Assembly (NCBI GenBank): GCA_019308785.1
Contig: JAFDHL010000006.1
Span: 1-35,164 of the forward strand
Reading direction: 5' to 3'
DNA from: Deltaproteobacteria bacterium
GTDB lineage: Bacteria; Desulfobacterota; DSM-4660; Desulfatiglandales; Desulfatiglandaceae
Length of the DNA: 35,164 bases
In this document: in pieces, positions 16,696-24,457 of the stretch
Position numbering within the stretch: the stretch's first letter is position 1
Layout: each line of letters begins with the position of its first letter
The notes under the pieces: model-generated
Told to the model about the DNA's origin: nothing
What the model saw: the letters and a program-made list of their open reading frames with translations, nothing else
The model's database searches: none
Program-made: the position numbers and the translations under genes

Positions 16696-17326
16696 CACTT
16701 TAGCTCTTTGAAAACAGCACAGGGAGGGCCCCGCAGTACGGCAGGCGGGCTGCGGGCAGGCCATGGGGGTCTCTTTTCAAAAGCCGCATATGCTGACATC
16801 ATTTCATGGAACGGCAGTGAGGCCGTGGGTGAATGCCTTTGGTTTAGCCTGATCATAAGGCAGCGTGGCCTTGAAACCTTTTCTTCGACTCCGGGTCTCT
16901 CCCGCCGTTGGCGGGATCATTTCAAGGCGTTACGGACGGGTGATGCCTCCCCCCTCCCTGTTCCCCTCAACTTCGCTCGGGGCCAGGGGGTCCCCCATTC
17001 CGTAACACCATGAAACGACGAAGGCCTCCCGACAGTCACTCAGAAAAGGCATCAAAGCCACGGTTTATCTTTTAGTGCAAGGAGCTCAGTAGAACTTATG
17101 ATGCAGCTTTTGAAAAGAGACTCCGATGGCCCTCGAGACTGATTTTTTCAATCTAAGTTGTTACAAAAGGCTAAGCTTCGATATAACAGGCATCTAACAT
17201 CAGGCCGTCTACCGGTAAAAAAGGGATAAGGGGCAGAAATTACCCATATAAGGTATGATTCAAAAACAAAGCTGGTCAGTATCGCACCGTAAACATTGAA
17301 TTTTTTTAAAGAGAAATTTTTGAATC
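16696..17326. repeat. Long nested palindrome, copy A
   Basis: No gene in about 630 bases. The outer arms GCTTTTGAAAAGAGAC-xxCx-ATGG at 17106-17129 and its reverse complement at 16761-16784 match at 22 of 24 bases. Inside are a GTTACGGA/TCCGTAAC pair (16929-16936 and 16999-17006) and a central hairpin TTCCCCTCAACTTCGCTCGG (from 16961). The segment GGCCTCCC-GACAGTCAC-TCAGAAAAG (17023-17048) is nearly identical to one in copy B at 24222-24248. An open frame across 16708-17013 is repeat-derived and has no protein-like features. Confidence 0.7.
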
Positions 17327-17343
17327 CTGGCATGTCTTTTGCA
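17327..17343 (+). promoter_or_regulatory. Sigma-54 promoter of the flgF operon
   Basis: CTGGCATGTCTTTTGCA fits TGGCA-N6-TTGC with correct -24/-12 spacing (ten bases between GG and GC). It lies about 85 bases before the flgF start, directly after the long palindrome, and probably drives flgF-flgG and perhaps flgA-flgH. Confidence 0.78.
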
Positions 17344-17425
17344 ACTTTTTATTAACTGCGGAAAGCAGGAAATCCGCTTTAACCTTAATATCAATTTATA
17401 CGGATAATACTCTGGAGACTGAAAG

Positions 17426-18175
17426 ATGAGTGAAACAATGTATGTGGCTGCTTCCGGGGCTTTGGTGCAGCAGATGAGATTAGAGGTACTTTCCAATAAT
17501 CTTTCAAATATCAATACGGTAGGTTTTAAAGAGGACAGGGCGGTCTTCAGGGCTTATCTCCCTGGTTCCTCTGAACCGATCAAAGGAAATTCAGAAAACC
17601 AATATCTGCCAACCAACTTCCATGTGGCATTTGAGGGGACCAGGACAAGTTTTTCTCCAGGTCAGCTAAAACATACAGGTAATGCCTTAGATCTGGGCCT
17701 GGACGGAAACGGTTTTTTCTGCGTTAAAACGCCGGAAGGGGTTCAGTATACAAGGAAAGGAAATTTTTCCCTCAATCAGGAAGGAGTTCTGTCTACCCAG
17801 GAAGGCCTGCCGGTTTTGGGTAATGGAGGTGAAATAAAAATTGATGGTCGGGATATTGTTGTTGATGTGGAGGGAAATATCTCAGTGGATGGCAAGCAGA
17901 TCGATACCATAAAGATTGCCGATTTCCCCCAACCCTATGCCCTCGAGAAGGTTGGGGACACATTATTTGTTCCGATAGATCCGAGAGTTTCTGAAGATAT
18001 AGCCGAAGGGGTTAAGGTAAGTCAGGGATTTATCGAACTCTCTAATGTAGATGCAGTAAGGGTGATGACAGAGATGATTGAGGTGCTCAGGGCATATGAG
18101 TCATATCAAAAAGTTATACGTTCTGTTGATGAGATTACCTCAAAGGCTATCAATGAGGTAGGTACGTTGGCATAG
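17426..18175 (+). CDS. flgF: Flagellar proximal rod protein FlgF
   Basis: 249-residue rod protein. N-terminal signature MSETMYVAASGALVQQMRLE and VLSNNLSNINTVGFKEDRAV; central FlgE/F/G domain (LDLGLDGNGFFCVKTPEGVQ and YTRKGNFSLNQEGVL); C-terminal helix (GFIELSNVDAVRVMTEMIEV). FlgF rather than FlgG because of the shorter length and pairing with a clear FlgG next. Exported by the flagellar gate, no signal peptide. GGAGACTGAAAG precedes the ATG. Confidence 0.93.
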   Translation: MSETMYVAASGALVQQMRLEVLSNNLSNINTVGFKEDRAVFRAYLPGSSEPIKGNSENQYLPTNFHVAFEGTRTSFSPGQLKHTGNALDLGLDGNGFFCVKTPEGVQYTRKGNFSLNQEGVLSTQEGLPVLGNGGEIKIDGRDIVVDVEGNISVDGKQIDTIKIADFPQPYALEKVGDTLFVPIDPRVSEDIAEGVKVSQGFIELSNVDAVRVMTEMIEVLRAYESYQKVIRSVDEITSKAINEVGTLA

Positions 18176-18180
18176 CGACA

Positions 18181-18201
18181 GTTGATTGGTTAAGTGGTTA
18201 A
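18181..18201. repeat. Short dispersed repeat GTTGATTGGTTAAGTGGTTAA
   Basis: The 21-base sequence in the flgF-flgG gap recurs at 30081-30101, after cheX, with one change (G for A at position 12). Both copies lie immediately 3' of a gene. Function unknown. Confidence 0.6.
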
Positions 18202-18260
18202 ATGAGCGGATTAAGTAATTGGTCATTAGATGATCTGACAAAGTATCAGGAGGTCAAAAG

Positions 18261-19049
18261 ATGTTACGAAGTCTATGGACAGCAGCTTCGGGGATGCAAG
18301 CACAGTCACTAAATATTGATGTCATTTCAAACAATTTAGCCAATGTAAACACCTCAGGCTTTAAAAAAAGCCGGGCTGATTTTCAGGATCTATTATATGA
18401 GACCCTCCGACCGGCAGGAGTCGCCTCCTCGGCAGGGACTGAGGTGCCAACCGGAATTCAACTGGGTCATGGATCGAGACCGGCGGCTGTCCAGAAGATC
18501 TTTATCCAGGGAGATTTTCAACAAACTAAAAATGAACTGGACATGGCAATTGAAGGCGATGGTTTCTTTCAGATCTTACAGCCCAGCGGAGAAGTTGCAT
18601 ATACCAGGTCGGGTGCATTTAAGCTGGATAGTGAGGGAAGGATTGTCACCTCTGATGGCTTTTTGATGGAACCGGAGATATCCGTTCCCTCAGATAGTAT
18701 CTGGATCTCTATTGGGATAGACGGAACTGTTTCGGTCTTACAGGCAGGAAGTGCTGCGCCCAGTGAGATTGGAACAATTCAGCTCACCAGGTTTGTCAAT
18801 CCTGCCGGATTGCATAATATCGGCAGGAACCTGTATCTTCCCACATCAGCTTCAGGTGATGCTATTACCGGTACTGCCGGGGAAGCCGGATTTGGTACCA
18901 TTGCTCAAGGATTTTTAGAGATGTCTAATGTCAGCGTGGTTGACGAGATGGTGAATCTGATTATTGCCCAAAGGGCATACGAGATCAATAGTAAGGCCAT
19001 TCAGACCTCTGATGAGATGTTACAGATGGCGAACAACATTAAACGGTAA
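18261..19049 (+). CDS. flgG: Flagellar distal rod protein FlgG
   Basis: 262 residues, the standard length. N-terminus [20 protein letters not shown] with [20 protein letters not shown]; mid-domain [20 protein letters not shown] and [17 protein letters not shown]-terminus [20 protein letters not shown] with [18 protein letters not shown]. All are hallmarks of FlgG. AGGAGG seven bases before ATG. Forms the distal rod that passes through the P and L rings encoded downstream. Confidence 0.96.
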   Translation: MLRSLWTAASGMQAQSLNIDVISNNLANVNTSGFKKSRADFQDLLYETLRPAGVASSAGTEVPTGIQLGHGSRPAAVQKIFIQGDFQQTKNELDMAIEGDGFFQILQPSGEVAYTRSGAFKLDSEGRIVTSDGFLMEPEISVPSDSIWISIGIDGTVSVLQAGSAAPSEIGTIQLTRFVNPAGLHNIGRNLYLPTSASGDAITGTAGEAGFGTIAQGFLEMSNVSVVDEMVNLIIAQRAYEINSKAIQTSDEMLQMANNIKR

Positions 19050-19058
19050 GGGACAACG

Positions 19059-20048
19059 ATGAAAAATCCAAAATCCGTTTTTTTCGCTTTATTTTGGTTC
19101 TTGACTTCTTTTTTCTTGCCGGGAATCCCGGTCTATTTATCTGCGAAGAGTATTACAACAATTGAGGTTTTGGAAAAGGCCAGGATAGAAGAGGACAGGA
19201 TACTGTTAGGGAAAATTGCCCATATCAGGGGTGAAGACCCGGAGTTGGTTCACAAATTGTGGGCCATTGTCATTGGCAAGGCCCCTTTGCCCGGTAAGTC
19301 ACGCCAGATCGACGAAGACTACGTGAAGATACGTTTGAAACAGAACGGTATTGACCTGTCTCAAATTAGACTCCAGGTTCCCGAGAAAATTGAAGTGTCC
19401 AGGAGTTTTACCGAAATTCCCAGGGAGAAGATTGAAAAGATCGTTTTAGATTTTATATACGAAAAAAGCCCATGGGAGAGAAACAGGTTAAATGTCAAAA
19501 ATATTCGAGTCAGTCACAGCGTAATCCTCCCAAAAGGAAATATCACCTATAAAGTCGTTCCTCCTAAAAACACGGACTTTTTAGGCACGATACCCTTATC
19601 CGTCCTTTTCATGGTAAACGGCCACTTTGAAAAGAAGGTCTGGGCGACTGTCAAAATTGAGGTGTTCACTGAAGTGGTGGTCACCAAAAGACCCCTGGGA
19701 AGATTTAAGCGGATAACAGGAGACGATATTCATTTACAGAAAATGGATCTGGCAAATTTACCGTCCAATGTTATCACTAACTGCAAAGAAGCCCTGGGCA
19801 AAAGAACCAAAAGGACAATTGATGCCAAAGTGGTCTTAAGGACCGACCTCATTGAGTTGCCCCCTTTGGTCAGGCGCGGAGACGTGGTGCTGATCATTGC
19901 TGAATCGGATGGTTTAAGGATTACCGCACGTGGAAAAGTAAAAAAAAGGGGCTGCCGGGGTGAGAGGATCAAGGTTGTAAACCTTAACTCAAATAAGGTG
20001 ATATACGCGCGCATCGTTGATTCCAATACGGTGAAGGTTGATTTTTAG
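19059..20048 (+). CDS. flgA: Flagellar P-ring chaperone FlgA
   Basis: 329 residues with an N-terminal signal peptide (KSVFFALFWFLTSFFLPGIP) and a C-terminal SAF-type FlgA domain (VVVTKRPLGRFKRITGDDIH, LGKRTKRTIDAKVVLRTDLI, RRGDVVLIIAESDGLRITAR). Periplasmic chaperone for FlgI. The middle third (about residues 75-200) is less conserved and longer than in enterobacteria but usual for this group. The start lies nine bases after flgG. Confidence 0.92.
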   Translation: MKNPKSVFFALFWFLTSFFLPGIPVYLSAKSITTIEVLEKARIEEDRILLGKIAHIRGEDPELVHKLWAIVIGKAPLPGKSRQIDEDYVKIRLKQNGIDLSQIRLQVPEKIEVSRSFTEIPREKIEKIVLDFIYEKSPWERNRLNVKNIRVSHSVILPKGNITYKVVPPKNTDFLGTIPLSVLFMVNGHFEKKVWATVKIEVFTEVVVTKRPLGRFKRITGDDIHLQKMDLANLPSNVITNCKEALGKRTKRTIDAKVVLRTDLIELPPLVRRGDVVLIIAESDGLRITARGKVKKRGCRGERIKVVNLNSNKVIYARIVDSNTVKVDF

Positions 20049-20067
20049 GATGAGGAGATTAAGTAAA

Positions 20068-20811
20068 ATGTTTTGCAAATACAAAAGGCTATTAAATTTT
20101 CTTATTTATGGAATTTTTTCCTCTTTCCTTTTCATAACTCTTTTCGGTTGCGGTACAAGTCGAAAGAAAATGAAGCCGAGGATAGAGACCATTCATCATG
20201 AGGTCAAGGAAAAGCCACGGGTAAAGTATGAGGGCTCCCTCTGGCAGGATAATGGCCCTTTAAGCGAGTTATTTATAAATCCCAAAGCCAGAAGGGTTGG
20301 AGATATCGTTACTATCAGCATCGTTGAATCCTCCAGTGCCAAGAATAATGCCACTACCGGTACCAGCAGGGCGTCTTCTCTAACTGCGGGCATTGAAAAA
20401 TTCTTTAACCTGGGAGATAAATACAGAGAAAAAAATTACAGAAAGCTGCCTGAATATTTTGATCCTTTTCAAAAGGTGGCGGTAAAGGGTAGTCTGGAGA
20501 GCGGTTTTAAAGGAGACGGAGCAACCAGCAGGGAAGGCACACTGACTGCTTATATCACAGCAAGAGTAATCGAGATATTACCAAACGGGAACATGATGAT
20601 CGTAGGGTCCCGGGAAATAATGGTAAACAACGAGACACAGTTTATAACCTTATCCGGTATTATCCGGCCCAGGGATATTTCTCCTGATAATGTAATATTG
20701 TCAACCAGCATTTCTGATGCCAGGATTGCATATAGCGGTATAGGTGTAATTAATGACCGCCAGCGTCCGGGCTGGCTGGCAAACATACTTAACAGGATCT
20801 GGCCTTTTTAG
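20068..20811 (+). CDS. flgH: Flagellar L-ring lipoprotein FlgH
   Basis: 247 residues. A lipoprotein signal peptide (basic start, then LIYGIFSSFLFITLFGC) places the lipidated Cys at residue 28. The body has FlgH motifs: GSLWQDNGPLSELFINPKAR, GDIVTISIVESSSAKNNATT, LTAYITARVIEILPNGNMMI, and the end RPGWLANILNRIWPF. Forms the outer-membrane L ring. I choose ATG 20068 because GAGGAGA lies nine bases upstream; in-frame starts at 20050 and 20038 would lengthen the signal peptide and overlap flgA. Presence indicates an outer membrane. Confidence 0.92.
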   Translation: MFCKYKRLLNFLIYGIFSSFLFITLFGCGTSRKKMKPRIETIHHEVKEKPRVKYEGSLWQDNGPLSELFINPKARRVGDIVTISIVESSSAKNNATTGTSRASSLTAGIEKFFNLGDKYREKNYRKLPEYFDPFQKVAVKGSLESGFKGDGATSREGTLTAYITARVIEILPNGNMMIVGSREIMVNNETQFITLSGIIRPRDISPDNVILSTSISDARIAYSGIGVINDRQRPGWLANILNRIWPF

Positions 20812-21040
20812 ATTTTAGATTTTTGATTGAACCTGCCCGCCGTCCGGCCCGTCCGCCGTAATACTATGGATGGCGGGCAGGCGGGAATTGATGATTTCGT
20901 AAAAGTCTTCAAGGCCGTCACTCCCGCGGAGGCGGGAGTCTAACAGTAGCTGATATTGCAGGATTCCCGCTGTAGTTTATCCCGCATTGCGAGGCTGACG
21001 AAGGAAGCCGAAGCAATCTTGTTTTAAGGGTAGGTAAAAA
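20812..21040. repeat. flgH-flgI gap with three repeat types
   Basis: Holds CCTGCCCGCC (20832-20841) paired with GGCGGGCAGG (20872-20881); an ATTCCCGC-family left half (20917-20940); and a right half in which 20961-20986 is the exact reverse complement of 35111-35136, 26 bases. It then runs into CATTGCGAGG, a fragment of the 2096-2195 family. The flgI ribosome site follows (AAGGGTAGG). No separate promoter seen. Confidence 0.7.
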
Positions 21041-22150
21041 ATGAGATTTAAGATACTTACGAGATTCGGGTTAATTTTAGCAATTTTAATCCTTTTTACT
21101 GCTAATGCCCATGCCGTCCGGATAAAAGACATTGCAGACATTGAAGGGGTACGTCCGAATCAGCTGGTTGGATATGGATTGGTCGTTGGTCTGGATGGAA
21201 CAGGTGACGGTCAAAATTCAAAATTCACTATCCAATCCATGGCAAGCATGTTGGAAAAAATGGGAATAACGGTTCGTTCAGAAGATATAAAGGTCGATAA
21301 TGTTGCAGCCGTAATGCTCACCGCTGATTTGCCGCCATTTGCAAGGGTTGGCAGCAGGCTTGACGTTCTCGTCAGCTCAATAGGCGATGCAGAAAACCTC
21401 CAGGGGGGAACCTTACTCTTCTCTCCTCTTAAGGCCGCTGATGGACAGGTTTATGCCGTTGCCCAGGGTCCGGTCAGTACAGGGGGGTTCTCAGCCGGAG
21501 GAGCAGCAGGCGGCAAGGTGCAGAAGAACTTCCCTACTGTAGGGCGGGTCGTGGGTGGTGCCCTGGTCGAGAAGAAGATACCCTCTTTCTTTGACAAAAA
21601 AGACACCCTATCCTTGACCTTGCACAACCCTGATTTTACTACCGCCTCTCGAGTGGCGGGGGCAATCAATACCGCTTTAAATGATAGTTTAGCCCATAAT
21701 CCGGATGCCGGAACTGTAAAAGTGAGGGTTCCCGGAAAATACTCCGGAAACATTGTAGAATTAGTCGCTCTCATAGAAGGGTTGGGTGTCAAACCGGATG
21801 CAGTATCCAAGGTTGTGGTTAATGAAAGAACCGGAACGGTGATCATGGGGGAAAATGTCAGGATTTCAACCGTCGCCATTGCTCATGGAAACATCAGTAT
21901 TCAAATCAAGGAAAGCCAGAATGTTTCTCAGCCCCTTCCTTTTTCCCAGGGCCAGACAACGGCGGTTCCTGAAACGGACATATCAATCGCAGAGGGAAAA
22001 AGCCCGATCTTTTTAGTGGAGTCCGGGGTGAGTATCGCTAAGGTTGTGAGGGCATTGAATGCGCTCGGAGTAACCCCTCGAGACTTGATTGCCATCCTGC
22101 AGGCCATCAAAGCAGCCGGCGCTCTGCAGGCAAAATTGGAGATAATATGA
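21041..22150 (+). CDS. flgI: Flagellar P-ring protein FlgI
   Basis: 369 residues. Signal peptide of about 25 residues ending ANAHA, then the mature start VRIKDIADIEGVRPNQLVGY and GLVVGLDGTGDGQNSKFT. Conserved DNVAAVMLTADLPPFARVGS, GGTLLFSPLKAADGQVYAVA and the C-terminal LNALGVTPRDLIAILQAIKA are all present. Forms the peptidoglycan-level P ring with FlgA help. Length is normal. Confidence 0.96.
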   Translation: MRFKILTRFGLILAILILFTANAHAVRIKDIADIEGVRPNQLVGYGLVVGLDGTGDGQNSKFTIQSMASMLEKMGITVRSEDIKVDNVAAVMLTADLPPFARVGSRLDVLVSSIGDAENLQGGTLLFSPLKAADGQVYAVAQGPVSTGGFSAGGAAGGKVQKNFPTVGRVVGGALVEKKIPSFFDKKDTLSLTLHNPDFTTASRVAGAINTALNDSLAHNPDAGTVKVRVPGKYSGNIVELVALIEGLGVKPDAVSKVVVNERTGTVIMGENVRISTVAIAHGNISIQIKESQNVSQPLPFSQGQTTAVPETDISIAEGKSPIFLVESGVSIAKVVRALNALGVTPRDLIAILQAIKAAGALQAKLEII

Positions 22151-22584
22151 TGCCAGACATGATGTCCGTACCAATAATACCGTGGCAGAATATAAACGTA
22201 ACCAGTAAAATAGAGATGGTTAGAAATACCCTGGAATCCGAAAAAGCCTCTTCTTCCGTGAGGAGTGATCGTCAACTTGAGGAAGCATGTTCTGAGCTGG
22301 AGTCTCTTTTCATTTATTATCTGCTTAAAGAAATGCGGGCTACCATTCCCAAGTCCGGGTTCATAGACGGGGGCAATGCTGAAGAAATCTACACATCCAT
22401 GTTAGATTCTCAACTGGCAAAGGATATATCATCAAAGGGAGGAATAGGACTTTCCTCCCTTCTTCGTGATCAACTTAGCCGCATGCAGGGACATACTAAA
22501 AACCAGGGTGACTACTCACGTAGTCAGGCTGAAGGTGTTTACCACGTTCAGCCCTTTACTAACAGTCATCAGTCTTCAACCTAA
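22147..22584 (+). CDS. flgJ: Flagellar rod-binding protein FlgJ, scaffold domain only
   Basis: 145 residues overlapping flgI by four bases. It contains only the N-terminal FlgJ rod-scaffold domain: ACSELESLFIYYLLKEMRAT, then GNAEEIYTSMLDSQLAKDIS. The C-terminal muramidase domain of enterobacterial FlgJ is absent, as is usual outside beta/gammaproteobacteria, so a separate lytic enzyme must open the wall. The last codons lie inside the first copy of a 22-base direct repeat (22569-22590). Confidence 0.9.
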   Translation: MMPDMMSVPIIPWQNINVTSKIEMVRNTLESEKASSSVRSDRQLEEACSELESLFIYYLLKEMRATIPKSGFIDGGNAEEIYTSMLDSQLAKDISSKGGIGLSSLLRDQLSRMQGHTKNQGDYSRSQAEGVYHVQPFTNSHQSST

Positions 22585-22823
22585 ACAGCTGGGTAGTTAC
22601 AAGTGAATTAAATAGCTTAAGTTTTTGATATTTTTACCGATACATGAGAAGAGATAGTCAACGCAGGTGGTTAGACTGAAGGTGGAAGGCTAATAGGAGC
22701 AAATCATGCGTGATCACAAGAGATTAGGTGTTTAGACTTCCTGCCTGTGCCGGCAGACAGGAAGACTGAAGATGGAGAAGGCTGTCAGGGAATGTCAGCC
22801 TTCAGTCTTCAACCTAAACAGCT
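22569..22823. repeat. 22-base direct repeat bracketing the flgM leader
   Basis: TCAGTCTTCAACCTAAACAGCT occurs exactly at 22569-22590 (spanning the flgJ stop) and at 22802-22823, 233 bases apart. Between them are the candidate sigma-28 promoter and a hairpin CTTCCTGCCTG/CAGACAGGAAG (22738-22765). This looks like a duplication of the flgJ end or an insertion that duplicated its target. Confidence 0.7.
22617..22643 (+). promoter_or_regulatory. Candidate sigma-28 promoter upstream of flgM
   Basis: TTAAGTTT, 11 bases, ACCGATAC. The sigma-28 consensus is TAAAGTTT-N11-GCCGATAA, so 13 of 16 positions match with exact spacing. It lies about 210 bases before flgM. FliA-dependent transcription of flgM is a standard late-class arrangement. 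Confidence 0.62.
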
Positions 22824-22852
22824 TGGTTTATTAGGAGGTTTTAAGACAAAAA

Positions 22853-23161
22853 ATGGAGATCACAGGGAAAAACAATTCCGTTAATTTGGATACCTACGTT
22901 AAGAATGTTAAGGACAAAAGAAAAATAGATGTCTCAACCAAACAGGCATCTAAAGATGTTTTTGAAGAGGATAAGGTTGTGCTATCCCCAAAAGCGAGAG
23001 AGATCCGGGAGGCAAAAAAGGTCTTAAGTTCTGTTCCCGATGTCCGGGAGGATGAGGTAGCCCGAATCAAAAAAGAGATCGAGGACGGAACTTATCGAAT
23101 TGAAGGAAAAAAGCTTGCAACAAAGATGATAAGAGAATCACTCCTTAAGGATCAGGAATGA
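22853..23161 (+). CDS. flgM: Anti-sigma-28 factor FlgM
   Basis: 102 residues. A disordered, polar N-terminus is followed by the sigma-28-binding region (VVLSPKAREIREAKKVLSSV, DVREDEVARIKKEIEDGTYR and IEGKKLATKMIRESLL), which closely fits the FlgM family. It holds FliA inactive until exported through the finished hook. AGGAGG lies about 15 bases before the ATG, a slightly long spacing. It is followed by flgN, as in many bacteria. Confidence 0.93.
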   Translation: MEITGKNNSVNLDTYVKNVKDKRKIDVSTKQASKDVFEEDKVVLSPKAREIREAKKVLSSVPDVREDEVARIKKEIEDGTYRIEGKKLATKMIRESLLKDQE

Positions 23162-23451
23162 TGGCTATTTGATTAACTTTGATGAACCCGTAAAAAGTCC
23201 AATTTCCCGCTACTCCCGCGAAGGCGGGAGTCCAAAACTGCCTGAAATGACTGGATTCCCGCCTCCGTCGTTCGAGCCAGAGGCCTTTCGGCCCCGAGCT
23301 CAAGGCCGAGGGGCTCTCGACGGGCGGGAATGACAAAAAAAGACAGATAAAGACTTTCAACTAACTTAGCAAGATAGTTTCGGTTACAGTGCCGCAGCGT
23401 GGCATCACATAGCTTTTTACGAGACTGTTAACTTTGAGGTTGGTGATCAGA
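23162..23451. repeat. flgM-flgN gap with an ATTCCCGC-family element
   Basis: The element spans 23211-23334: left half TACTCCCGCGAAGGCGGGAG, a spacer, then CTGGATTCCCGCC, an inner block with GGCCCCGAGCTCAAGGCCGA, and the closing GGGCGGGAATGAC. A similar inner block (CGGCCCGAGCTCATGGCCGA) occurs at about 1940-1960. Outside the element, 23335-23451 holds no clear promoter. Confidence 0.75.
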
Positions 23452-23952
23452 ATGGATTTGTTGTTGAATAAGCTATTAGGACTACTGGAAGAAGAAACAG
23501 GTTTTTATAGATCGTTACTTTCAGTCCTCCAAAAAGAGAAAAAGGCGGTTGTAGATTCAAAACTCGATGAGTTGAATGAAGCCGGCAAAGAAAAAGAGAG
23601 CCTGCTCCTTAAGATTCGAATCCTGGAAGAAGAGAGGTTGAGAATTCAGGAGAGACTGGCCGATTCTCTGGGATATGAACCTCAGGGCCTGACCTTGACC
23701 AAATTGTCTCAACTGGTAGGAGAGCCATACTCCACCCGATTAAAGGTTTGTTACTCAAATCTTTTAACACTAATACCAGGCATCCGGGAAATCAATCATA
23801 GCAATAAGTCCTTACTCACACACTCCCTTGAACTCGTCAGGGGTTCTTTGGCCTTATTAAATAATTTTGTGGCTTCCAATGCGGTTTATTACCGGACAGG
23901 TAAGATGCAAAGTGGTGATCAAAGCGGGAATGTTCTTTCTGGAGAAGTCTAA
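23452..23952 (+). CDS. flgN: Flagellar export chaperone FlgN
   Basis: 166 residues, all-helical, of the FlgN family that escorts FlgK and FlgL to the export gate. The N-terminus MDLLLNKLLGLLEEETGFYR and the long coiled coil (LDELNEAGKEKESLLLKIRI) fit, followed by YSNLLTLIPGIREINHSNKS. ATG at 23452 is preferred, with GAGG 12 bases upstream; an in-frame TTG at 23434 is possible. FlgK and a broken FlgL, its expected clients, are at 32-35 kb. Confidence 0.86.
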   Translation: MDLLLNKLLGLLEEETGFYRSLLSVLQKEKKAVVDSKLDELNEAGKEKESLLLKIRILEEERLRIQERLADSLGYEPQGLTLTKLSQLVGEPYSTRLKVCYSNLLTLIPGIREINHSNKSLLTHSLELVRGSLALLNNFVASNAVYYRTGKMQSGDQSGNVLSGEV

Positions 23953-24457
23953 CAAACAGTAGGCGTTTTCATAAGAGAAAACCTTACATTTTTGCCAAGC
24001 TTTTGTAATACTAAGTAAATCCAGTTAGTTACTACGGAGAGCATAAAATAATTTTAATACTGGCAATCAGGGACGGGTCATGAGGTCTTCTATTCTGTTC
24101 CGAGGCTCCAGGCCTGGTCTTTTCTACGACTTATCTGTGGGGGAGTCTTGCCCCCTCCGCATTCCCCTCGACAAGCTCGGGGCTGCGGCTTCCCCCACTG
24201 ATAAGTCGTGAAAAGGACGGCGGCCTCCCACCAGTCACATCAGAAAAGACCTCATGACCCTGCTAAACATTTATCAACAATATCTGTTGCAAACAATATT
24301 GTGCTCTCCATAGTAACACGTGATATTGGGTGCCGGACTCTGGGTGCAGCCTCGTCGGTTTGCGCGTCCCGTGCCGGTACGGGCCGGGAAGGCGGAGCTT
24401 CGTTAGGAATTTCATCAGGGTAATTATGTGAAACAGAGAATCAGGAAGGAATCAGAA
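23953..24457. repeat. Long nested palindrome, copy B, before cheA
   Basis: No gene in about 500 bases. Three nested inverted pairs: 24027-24043 with 24302-24318 (15 of 17), GGGTCATGAGGTCTT at 24075-24089 with its exact complement at 24246-24260, and CGACTTATCTGTGGGGGAG at 24127-24145 with 24189-24208. The centre is TTCCCCTCGACAAGCTCGGG (from 24162), like the centre of copy A. The total span of 292 bases is consistent with a MITE-like unit. Downstream, 24319-24457 is GC-rich leader of cheA with no promoter I recognise. Confidence 0.75.

Noticed and set aside
16708-17013. A 101-codon open frame within long palindrome copy A
   Set aside because: Its translation is Pro/Arg/Gly-rich repeat sequence with no domain, it has no ribosome site, and the DNA is explained by the palindrome.
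24208-24423. A 71-codon open frame before cheA
   Set aside because: It begins inside long palindrome copy B, has no recognisable features, and ends just before the real cheA start.
24324-24427. Possible riboswitch (c-di-GMP type) upstream of cheA, suggested by the GC-rich GTGCAGCC ... GGGCCGGGAAGG stretch
   Set aside because: The core bases of the GEMM motif (the GCAAA and GGGACGCAAAGCC-like parts) are not present in order on the + strand; resemblance on the other strand is partial and wrongly oriented.
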